Origin: Bacillota bacterium
GTDB taxonomy: Bacteria; Bacillota; Clostridia; Peptostreptococcales; Anaerovoracaceae
Assembly (NCBI GenBank): GCA_023415235.1
Contig: JAEZLP010000026.1
Location: 1 to 30,760 of the forward strand
Reading direction: 5' to 3'
Length of the DNA: 30,760 bases
Below are positions 1 to 6,167 of this stretch, one piece after another (position 1 is the stretch's first letter; each line of letters opens with the position of its first letter). The notes under the pieces are model-generated. The model did no database searches and was not told the origin of the DNA. It saw only the letters and a program-made list of their open reading frames with translations. The translations under genes and the position numbers were made by a program.

Positions 1-63
1 GCTCTTAATTCTGGAAAGCGTACTCAATTGGCACTAGCATTACGAGCGTTTCGAGGGATTTAA
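1..63 (+). CDS. possible C-terminal end of a gene cut by the window edge
   Basis: Frame 1 is open from the first base to a TAA at 61-63 and would encode a 20-residue basic tail ending RAFRGI. This may be the end of a gene lying mostly outside the window, but 20 codons open by chance is not rare. No family can be recognised. No convincing terminator follows before the promoter of the next gene. Confidence 0.2.
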   Translation, partial: ALNSGKRTQLALALRAFRGI

Positions 64-143
64 TACACAGACTTTTGACTATGGGGAAACTCTAGCTTTA
101 TTTTTCCCGTCCTAACTTGACGCGATCACGTGTAAGGTTTGGT

Positions 144-173
144 TTGATTTTTACCCTTATTTTGGTGTATAAT
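144..173 (+). promoter_or_regulatory. sigma-A-type promoter of the MASE3-PP2C gene
   Basis: A -35 box TTGATT (144-149) and a perfect -10 box TATAAT (168-173) are separated by 18 bases. Transcription would begin near 180, about 70 bases before the start codon at 253. The ATG at 172 overlaps the -10 box itself, so it cannot be the translation start. Confidence 0.6.
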
Positions 174-252
174 GAAAAATAATCATGGAAGACACTCTGG
201 TCCTCATTCATCCCTTTTGTTTCTGTCGTGTCTCATTGATTATAAGAGGAGC

Positions 253-1923
253 ATGGAATTGAGCTTGAAAGAAAGATTCAAACCTTATATAGCCCTCCCC
301 TCTACCGCATTGTTTCTGGCCGGTCTCCTTATGTGCGCCCCTTTACTTCAAGGAGTTCTGACCAGTCTGGTCGATGCGACCTCCTACATTGTCTGGCATA
401 CCACCTTTGAGTTTTCCAGCATTATCATCGCAATCTGTATTTTTTGCGTCGCCTACTATTCCTTTGAACAAAATCAAAATTTCAGATACCTGTTCCTCGG
501 GAGTATGCTCCTTCTGATGGGCTTTATCGATTTTTTCCATACCCTGAGCTACAAGGGGATGCCTGATTTTCTTGTGTCCTATTCCACCTCCAACAGGGCG
601 ACGACTTTCTGGATCATCGCCAGACTGACCGGTGGTTTCGGTCTGCTCGTCTCAAGCCTTATCCCACCCCAAATAAACCGCCGGGTTAATAAATCAATAT
701 TTTTAATACTACCCATTTTGTTAAGCCTGGTCATTCTGATACAGGTTACATATTATCCGGACCTTCTGCCGCCCATGTATATCGAAGGAGAAGGGCTGAC
801 CGGCATCAAGATCATGCTGGAGATTGTGGTGATGCTGTCTTACCTCTTTGCCATATTTGCTATCCTGAATGGATATAACAGATATAAGGACAAAAATTAT
901 ATTCTCCTTTGCTGCGCTCTCCTTGTGGGCATATTCAGCGAACTGTCCTTTACCCTTTACACCGATGTGTATGGAATTTATAATTTCTTGGGCCATCTGC
1001 TGAAAGCAATCATGTACTTTCTTATTTTCAGGATTACTTTTATCCAGAATATCAGGCAGCCTTATCTTGATCTTTCTCTTGCCAGGGATGAAATTAAGAA
1101 CTACGCGGACAATCTGGACAAAATTGTGGAACAGAGAACCGAGCAGCTCAAGCTGATCAACAAAAATTTGCTGGATGATCTGGAATATGCCAGAGGTATT
1201 CAAATGGCAATGCTCCCAAAAAAGCTGCCGGATTCCTCTGCAACAGCCTTTGAAGCCTGCTATTTCCCTGCAGAGCGGGTAGGCGGAGACTTTTACAATA
1301 TATTTCAGATTGAGGAAACGAAAATAGGGATGTACATAGGCGACGTTTCCGGCCATGGCGTGTCAGCCGCCATGTTAACGGTATTCTTAAATCAAACCAT
1401 CAAGACGGAAAAGGAAAATACCCATGGAATCCGGGAGCCGCTGCTTCCCGCGGAGGTTTTGACCAAACTTTTCAATGATTTTAATCAGGCGGGTTTTGCC
1501 GGAGAGGTTTACATCGTCATGCTTTACGGTATTTACGACCTGATCTCAAAGGAATTCATCTTTGCGTCCGCAGGGCTTAACGTGCCGCCGCTCATTGTGA
1601 CGCCGGCAGGAAAAGTCCAGGAGCTGGTCATTAAAGGTTTTCCGATCTGCAAATTTCCCAGGGGCCAAAACATAGGATACTACGACTCCCGCGTCAGACT
1701 GAATAAGGGAGAAAAAATGCTGTTCTATACCGATGGTCTTATTGAAGCGGAAAACAGAGATCAGGAGCAATACTCCGAGTCAAGACTGAAAGCGCTGCTG
1801 CAACAGAACAGATACAAGGACGTTTCCCAACTTTCAAAGTGTATTGAGGAAGATGTTCTTCGATTTATGGGGAACAAAAAGCATCAGGATGACATTACCT
1901 TTTTCATCATGGAGATCAAGTGA
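253..1923 (+). CDS. membrane sensor (MASE3) PP2C/SpoIIE-type serine phosphatase
   Basis: This 556-residue protein has an N-terminal membrane part (about residues 10-270, roughly eight hydrophobic segments) resembling MASE3 sensor domains. A short helical linker (about 275-320) and a C-terminal SpoIIE/RsbU-type PP2C phosphatase domain (about 325-556) follow. The metal-binding motifs of the phosphatase are visible: GGDFYNIF, GDVSGHG, FYTDGLIEA and HQDDITFF. Such enzymes normally dephosphorylate an anti-anti-sigma (STAS) protein and so release a sigma factor. The start at 253 follows AAGAGGAG, while the upstream ATG at 172 lies in the promoter. No STAS protein or RsbW-type kinase is nearby, so its target must be elsewhere. 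Family assignment is firm; the signal is unknown. Confidence 0.9.
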   Translation: MELSLKERFKPYIALPSTALFLAGLLMCAPLLQGVLTSLVDATSYIVWHTTFEFSSIIIAICIFCVAYYSFEQNQNFRYLFLGSMLLLMGFIDFFHTLSYKGMPDFLVSYSTSNRATTFWIIARLTGGFGLLVSSLIPPQINRRVNKSIFLILPILLSLVILIQVTYYPDLLPPMYIEGEGLTGIKIMLEIVVMLSYLFAIFAILNGYNRYKDKNYILLCCALLVGIFSELSFTLYTDVYGIYNFLGHLLKAIMYFLIFRITFIQNIRQPYLDLSLARDEIKNYADNLDKIVEQRTEQLKLINKNLLDDLEYARGIQMAMLPKKLPDSSATAFEACYFPAERVGGDFYNIFQIEETKIGMYIGDVSGHGVSAAMLTVFLNQTIKTEKENTHGIREPLLPAEVLTKLFNDFNQAGFAGEVYIVMLYGIYDLISKEFIFASAGLNVPPLIVTPAGKVQELVIKGFPICKFPRGQNIGYYDSRVRLNKGEKMLFYTDGLIEAENRDQEQYSESRLKALLQQNRYKDVSQLSKCIEEDVLRFMGNKKHQDDITFFIMEIK

Positions 1924-1927
1924 TCCC

Positions 1928-1962
1928 AAAAAATTGAAAAGGGGCCGGACGCTCCAACCCCT
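1928..1962 (-). terminator. intrinsic terminator between convergent genes
   Basis: An interrupted hairpin pairs GGGG (1941-1944) with CCCC (1958-1961) and GGA (1947-1949) with TCC (1953-1955). Read on the minus strand it is followed by a T-rich tail (1928-1940), so it mainly serves the Cas2-like gene. On the plus strand the T tail is poor. Confidence 0.55.
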
Positions 1963-1989
1963 ATCTAACCTATTCACAATATTAAGCTG

Positions 1990-2466
1990 TTAATAATCCC
2001 AATTCCGTTCCGGATAACGCTGTCTCGGCACGGAAGACGCAGGCTTCCGCGGAGAAGCCGGTCTTTGAACGGGCACTGCCGGTTTTTGACCGGGCCCGGA
2101 AGATCTTTGCGAATAAGGCGGCGAATTGGAGGCATAAGCCGGTTCTTTCACCGGCAGTGGCCCTCTCGTCGTTCCTGTCGGAGTAAGCGGGGTTACCGGA
2201 ATGAGAAACTTCTTCTTGATCCAGTTTGTGTCCTCGATATCAAGCCTTCCGATTCCAGCACTGCTGATTGATGTGATGTAAAACATATCGTCTCTCCCGA
2301 CAACAGAATTGACATGGTTGTATAGTTCGTTGTAGCTCAGAGTCGTGTTGATGAGCCAAAAGGATGATAACGGTCGGATACAATCTCCCAATTTGCTGAT
2401 GCGTTCGTTGATCGGGTCATAATTCTTACTGTTATGTAATTCACAGGTAATCATAAAAACAGCCAA
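1990..2466 (-). CDS. small Cas2-fold-like (SinR-type) protein with proline-rich tail
   Basis: The 158-residue product has an N-terminal domain of about 90 residues starting AVFMITCEL, with the pattern of the stand-alone Cas2-like proteins often labelled SinR family. It has a hydrophobic first strand, an N-Y-x-x-I segment, LGDCIRPLSSFWLI, a second helix, then DDMFYITSISS. The last 60 residues or so are a low-complexity tail rich in Pro, Ser and Arg that is probably disordered. A perfect AAAGGAGG lies 7 bases before TTG at 2464-2466; the GTG nine bases upstream touches the ribosome binding site and is rejected. There are no cas genes or repeats in the window, so a CRISPR role is not supported. 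The function of this small family is unclear. Confidence 0.6.
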   Translation of the reverse strand: MAVFMITCELHNSKNYDPINERISKLGDCIRPLSSFWLINTTLSYNELYNHVNSVVGRDDMFYITSISSAGIGRLDIEDTNWIKKKFLIPVTPLTPTGTTRGPLPVKEPAYASNSPPYSQRSSGPGQKPAVPVQRPASPRKPASSVPRQRYPERNWDY

Positions 2467-2769
2467 ACGGTACACCTCCTTTCCGGTCAGTATGCTTTCG
2501 TATGCAAGGCAGTCATCTTTTCTATCATCATAAATCGATCAATTCCATCATACAATGAATTAAATTCGACAAATTCTGACAATGTTGGCTTCTTTTTATA
2601 GTAAAACAAACCCAATCCGGAAATTCTTATTTTAAAAAACAAACTGTTTCAGGGAACTCTGCGCGACGAGTCGGTCCAATAGGTGATTTTCGATTGATCA
2701 GCCGGTTCCATATTTTTTACGGAAAAGCTGTTGAAGTAAATATCGTCGCCATATGATGAATTCATGGGC
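2467..2769. other. intergenic stretch without recognisable gene
   Basis: Between the Cas2-like gene and the terminator of the sigma/anti-sigma operon I see no supported coding region. The only feature is the ribosome binding site of the Cas2-like gene (about 2474-2482). Its promoter must lie here on the minus strand, but no -35/-10 pair with good spacing stands out. Confidence 0.5.
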
Positions 2770-2805
2770 AAAAAAAAGACCAAAAGCGAAAAGCTTTTGA
2801 TCTTC
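2770..2805 (-). terminator. intrinsic terminator of the sigma/anti-sigma operon
   Basis: CAAAAGC (2781-2787) pairs with GCTTTTG (2793-2799) around a short loop, and further AAGA/TCTT pairing extends the stem. On the minus strand it is followed by an uninterrupted T tract (2770-2777). It lies 17 bases after the stop of the anti-sigma gene. Confidence 0.8.
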
Positions 2806-2821
2806 TTCCGGTTGAATGAAC

Positions 2822-3634
2822 TTATTCGGCATTCCCGATGACTTCTTTTGCCATCCCAATGATCTCATTCTTTCCGAGTTCATATCCGTTGTCCATCAGT
2901 TTGTAGACAATGCCATCCTTGACCCAGCCTACATACTGTACATTTGAAATTTCAACTTCTTCGGAGCCGTAGCTGATCCACAATACGCCCTGTTCCATCA
3001 GCTTGTTTTCTTCCTCCGTAGGAGTATAGCTCTCCGGAACCACCTTAAAGGTTACCTGAGAGTAAGTCAGATCATACTCCCCGTTCTCGATCATTTCTTC
3101 ATTCAGTCCCGGCTTCCCTGAGATTCCCGGGCCTTCCGGATTAGCGCTCAAGGTCAGCATCTGATCCTTTTTCGCATTATCCCTTGTGTAGAAGAATGAA
3201 ATCCCCTTGATTTCGTTCACTGTGTTGTTGTCGCTGTCCAAGGCGGCGGTATCGCTGACCGACGCACTTTCGAAATAGAATCCGTTATCGAATTCTTCGA
3301 TATAGTCCGGAACAAAGTTTATCGCTTTTTCGACCTGGCTGACCGTTGGAAATTTATTGAATTCCAAGCTCGAATGGCTTACCAGGCTGGTGACCTGCGT
3401 GGCTGCAAATACTGTGGCAGCGGACAGGATCAGAACCAGAGAAACAATAACAACTGGCTTCATCCTTTTCCATTTATATTCCTTGTTCATTAAATTCGTC
3501 TTCCTTTCTTTCCCTTCGATTTCCGCATTGATTCGTTCAAGGAGCCTGTCTGACGGCGCGATTTCATTCGCTTTGCTTTGCAAGGCTTCCTGAATCCTTT
3601 TATCAAAGAACTGATTCATAGCCGGCTTTTCCAT
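2822..3634 (-). CDS. membrane anti-sigma-like protein (DUF4367-type)
   Basis: The 270-residue protein has a charged N-terminal region (1-50), one transmembrane segment at about residues 52-73 (VVIVSLVLILSAATVFAA) and an extracellular C-terminal domain. That domain ends in a pattern typical of DUF4367 proteins (VQYVGWVKDGIVYKL, then a final helix). A single-pass protein encoded directly after an ECF sigma factor is most simply its anti-sigma factor: the cytosolic part would bind the sigma factor and the outer part would sense the envelope. The start at 3634 is 9 bases after AAGGAGG; the ATG at 3643 abuts that site. The reading frame overlaps the end of the sigma gene by 32 bases, which suggests translational coupling. 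The anti-sigma role is inferred from context. Confidence 0.75.
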   Translation of the reverse strand: MEKPAMNQFFDKRIQEALQSKANEIAPSDRLLERINAEIEGKERKTNLMNKEYKWKRMKPVVIVSLVLILSAATVFAATQVTSLVSHSSLEFNKFPTVSQVEKAINFVPDYIEEFDNGFYFESASVSDTAALDSDNNTVNEIKGISFFYTRDNAKKDQMLTLSANPEGPGISGKPGLNEEMIENGEYDLTYSQVTFKVVPESYTPTEEENKLMEQGVLWISYGSEEVEISNVQYVGWVKDGIVYKLMDNGYELGKNEIIGMAKEVIGNAE

Positions 3635-4187
3635 AATATCCATCCTCCTTAATTTGCAGGATTTCCAGATTCTTCTGCAGCGCCTTTCTCGCAAAATACA
3701 GTCTGGATTTCACGGTTCCTTCAAGGCAGCCCATGACCTGAGCAATCTCTCTTGTGCTGAGTCCGCTGTAGTAATACAGCAGGACGGCGGTCCGTTTCTT
3801 TCGGTCAAGCTTCCGGATCTGTTCATTCAGTATGTTTGAAAGCTCCGCATCCAGATACTGCTGCTCGATGCTTTTTTCCCCTGTTGATTTTGATTCTTCA
3901 AACACATCCGGGACCGGTATATTCATTTTTTCAGTTTTGGAATATCTCCACGCAGTCCGGACCAGCAGCCGGTAAAACCATGTCCGAAAGCATTCCGGAT
4001 TCTGAAGTTTTCCGATTTCTACATAGCACTTCACGAAAGCATCCTGTGCTACATCCTCTGCCGAGGTCCTGTTGCCTGTGATCAAATATGCCGTTCTGAC
4101 AGCTTTGTTTTTGTACAGATCATACAGCTTGGTAAAAGAGTCGGAGTCACCGTTCTGGATACCTATGATCAAATCAGTCTCGTTCAT
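3603..4187 (-). CDS. ECF-type RNA polymerase sigma factor
   Basis: The 194-residue product has the two-domain layout of ECF sigma-70 factors. Region 2 (about residues 15-85) contains the core-binding and -10 recognition pattern AEDVAQDAFVKCYVEI. Region 4 (about 115-165) contains the helix-turn-helix LSTREIAQVMGCLEGTVKSRL. The start ATG at 4185-4187 follows AAGGAGGGGG with proper spacing. It is co-transcribed with the downstream membrane protein. It probably directs transcription of envelope-stress genes and perhaps its own operon, but no clear ECF-type promoter was found upstream. Confidence 0.93.
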   Translation of the reverse strand: MNETDLIIGIQNGDSDSFTKLYDLYKNKAVRTAYLITGNRTSAEDVAQDAFVKCYVEIGKLQNPECFRTWFYRLLVRTAWRYSKTEKMNIPVPDVFEESKSTGEKSIEQQYLDAELSNILNEQIRKLDRKKRTAVLLYYYSGLSTREIAQVMGCLEGTVKSRLYFARKALQKNLEILQIKEDGYYGKAGYESVL

Positions 4188-4275
4188 GAAACCCCCTCCT
4201 TGTTTGGTGCACCTGTATATAAGAGCACGGGGATCGAAATTTGGTTCAAAATAATTTTATCAAATTATTCAAACG

Positions 4276-4305
4276 TTAACTTTAAATTTCTTCCAATCAT
4301 ATTAT
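4276..4305 (+). promoter_or_regulatory. probable promoter of the superoxide dismutase-like gene
   Basis: TTAACT (4276-4281) and TATTAT (4300-4305), 18 bases apart, resemble a vegetative promoter upstream of the start at 4341. The match to consensus is moderate, so this is a proposal only. Confidence 0.4.
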
Positions 4306-4340
4306 ATCAATACAAAACTGTGTTAGAGGAGATAAAAAAT

Positions 4341-4874
4341 ATGAATAAAAATATGGATCATTATACCGGGAACAATCCGTCTCAAGATAGAAATGAAGGT
4401 GGAATTGCAATCGCGGAAATTATGGGAGGTCCCCTGGCGCCCGGCCTGTACGGAATGGTGACCTTCCGGGATCTTGGGGCCTGCACGGAGGTCTGCATCG
4501 AAGTGAACGGATTGCCCTCCTACAGACCGGCTCAGGGCGGACAGTCTCCCATCGGACCCCACGGCTTTCACATACACGCAAACGGGGTATGTGAGGTGGG
4601 CGATCCCGCCAATCCGTTCGAATCTGCCGGCGGACATTGGAATCCGACGAACCAGCCCCACGGCAACCATGCAGGAGATTTTCCCGTCTTGTTTTCCAAC
4701 GGCGGGTATTCAAGAATGTGCTTTATAACAAACAAATTTCATGTCCGGGATGTTGTCGGCAAATCGGTGACCATTCACCAGAATCCCGACGACTTTAGAA
4801 CGCAGCCCTCCGGTAATTCCGGAAAAATGTTGGGATGCGGCGTGATCAGGATGAGCATGTCCAGAGGATGGTAA
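4341..4874 (+). CDS. Cu/Zn superoxide dismutase family protein, cytosolic form
   Basis: The 177-residue protein carries every metal ligand of Cu/Zn superoxide dismutase. HGFHIH (74-79) and His146 would bind copper, His99 in GGHWNP would bridge, and His107, His110 and Asp113 would bind zinc. Cys84 and Cys166 match the conserved disulfide pair, and GNSGKMLGCGVI is the C-terminal signature. The active-site arginine (Arg143 of human SOD1) appears replaced by Met163, with Lys162 beside it. There is no signal peptide, unlike most bacterial SodC proteins, so it should be cytosolic. The start at 4341 has AGAGGAG upstream. It may detoxify superoxide or serve as a copper-binding protein; activity is uncertain because of the missing arginine. 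Confidence 0.85.
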   Translation: MNKNMDHYTGNNPSQDRNEGGIAIAEIMGGPLAPGLYGMVTFRDLGACTEVCIEVNGLPSYRPAQGGQSPIGPHGFHIHANGVCEVGDPANPFESAGGHWNPTNQPHGNHAGDFPVLFSNGGYSRMCFITNKFHVRDVVGKSVTIHQNPDDFRTQPSGNSGKMLGCGVIRMSMSRGW

Positions 4875-4895
4875 AAGAGAACTAGTTCACTTTTA
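4872..4895. terminator. bidirectional terminator containing both stop codons
   Basis: AAAAG (4873-4877) pairs with CTTTT (4890-4894) and GAAC (4879-4882) with GTTC (4885-4888), with one A/A mismatch and a two-base loop. The stem overlaps the TAA of the dismutase-like gene (4872-4874) and the TAG of the MFS gene (4882-4884, minus strand). The A and T flanks give a modest T tract on both strands. Confidence 0.45.
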
Positions 4896-6090
4896 TTCTC
4901 GACGCAATAAGGTAATTAATCAGGGAGATCACAAGGGCGCCGGCAAACACATACTTGTATCCGTCGGCTCCGTTGGCATACCAGACATAGCCTGCCAGAA
5001 GAGGGATCAGCATTGATATCAGATGATCCATGCTCTGACCCATCGATAGGGTTCTGGCGACTTCGGAGGGGTCGCCGGAAAGTTTTTTCACATAGGTAGC
5101 CCTGGCCATTGATGCGGATTCCATCAGCTTATCCATTACGTAGCAGATTCCCGCAATGACAAGGGCAGTTTTGAAGGTAAACAAAGTATCGGCAAAAATA
5201 AAACCAATGCAGGCGATAAACATGATCACCGCCTCAAATTGCATGGCGAATTTTTCGCCTCTTTTATCGATCAACCCTCCAAACCATGGCTTAAAGAATA
5301 TATTGATCACACATACGATAAAAAATAAAATCGTGATTGTTGTAACCGGCTGCGCGTAAATATCAATGATAAGCCAGGGCACAAAGGTAAGCGTAATTTG
5401 CTTTCTTGCCCCGTTCACCACCGACATGACATAATAGAGCTTATACTCCCTGCGAAAGATGAACCGCTTTTCGCTGACAATTTTCTGTTCGTTCCGAATG
5501 AACAGAAACAGGAAGCCTGCCAGTATCATGGCGCAGGCTGCGGCAATAAAGACAGACTGGTAAGATGGCTTAAAAAACTTATATAATATGTACAACACCG
5601 CGCTGGTGATGATGATGGATAAGCTGCCCAGCCCCTGGACTCTTCCCATGCTCCTGCCGAAGCCTTTGTCACGGGCAAAGCCCATTGCTATGCTGTTGGA
5701 CATAGGGATATAGATATGCTGTCCGGTGCTATAGATCACGAGAAAAATCAAAATAAGGGAGAACTGATTCGGAACAAGACCAAAAAAAAGCAAGCCAATT
5801 CCTCCCAATATATTGGCAACCGCCGAAATCCGGATGTCTCCCAGTCCGTTCAGGATACCGATCAGGACTACCGTCAGAAGTCCGGGAAGCTCCCTGGGCG
5901 TCTCCAGAAAAGACCGCTGCATGATCGTAAAATCCAAGTCCTCATATAACCGGTTCGCAAGGGAGGTGCTTTCAACGGCTGACACGATCCCCAGAAGAAC
6001 GCTGATGATTAGAAAAATGAATAAATCTCTTGATATCTCAAGTTTTCCGATACGGATGGTATCGGTATCTTTGCTGTTGTTGTGTTTCAT
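4882..6090 (-). CDS. major facilitator superfamily transporter
   Basis: The 402-residue product is almost wholly hydrophobic with about 11-12 predicted transmembrane segments and a basic loop in the middle (after about residue 200, RNEQKIVSEKRFIFRREY). This fits two MFS halves. A start at 6090 is supported by AAAGGAAC upstream on the minus strand. The substrate cannot be told from the sequence; drug or metabolite export would be usual for such single genes. It is transcribed alone, between the terminator of the M56 gene and the hairpin shared with the dismutase-like gene. Confidence 0.8.
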   Translation of the reverse strand: MKHNNSKDTDTIRIGKLEISRDLFIFLIISVLLGIVSAVESTSLANRLYEDLDFTIMQRSFLETPRELPGLLTVVLIGILNGLGDIRISAVANILGGIGLLFFGLVPNQFSLILIFLVIYSTGQHIYIPMSNSIAMGFARDKGFGRSMGRVQGLGSLSIIITSAVLYILYKFFKPSYQSVFIAAACAMILAGFLFLFIRNEQKIVSEKRFIFRREYKLYYVMSVVNGARKQITLTFVPWLIIDIYAQPVTTITILFFIVCVINIFFKPWFGGLIDKRGEKFAMQFEAVIMFIACIGFIFADTLFTFKTALVIAGICYVMDKLMESASMARATYVKKLSGDPSEVARTLSMGQSMDHLISMLIPLLAGYVWYANGADGYKYVFAGALVISLINYLIASRIKVN

Positions 6091-6130
6091 CTGCTACTGT
6101 TCCTTTTCATCAAATAATTCATTATAACAT

Positions 6131-6155
6131 AAAAAAGCCGGTTTAAACCGGCTTT
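6131..6155 (-). terminator. intrinsic terminator of the BlaI/M56 operon
   Basis: A perfect palindrome (6134-6155) of the form AAAGCCGGTTT/AAACCGGCTTT lies 13 bases past the M56 stop codon and is followed on the minus strand by a T tract. Confidence 0.8.
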
Positions 6156-6167
6156 CCATGATTTCTC

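Noticed and set aside
79..108. GGGAAA/TTTCCC hairpin as terminator of an upstream gene
   Set aside because: The stem is short, the loop long and no T tract follows.
172..252. Longer N-terminus of the MASE3-PP2C protein from ATG 172
   Set aside because: This ATG overlaps a perfect TATAAT box and has no ribosome binding site; ATG 253 follows AAGAGGAG.
1990..2466. CRISPR adaptation gene cas2
   Set aside because: No repeats, cas1 or effector genes are in the window and the protein has a long Pro-rich tail; it matches stand-alone Cas2-like proteins better.
4188..4340. ECF-type autoregulated promoter before the sigma gene
   Set aside because: A TGAACC segment is present on the minus strand but the nearest CGTG is about 13 bases away, not 16-17.
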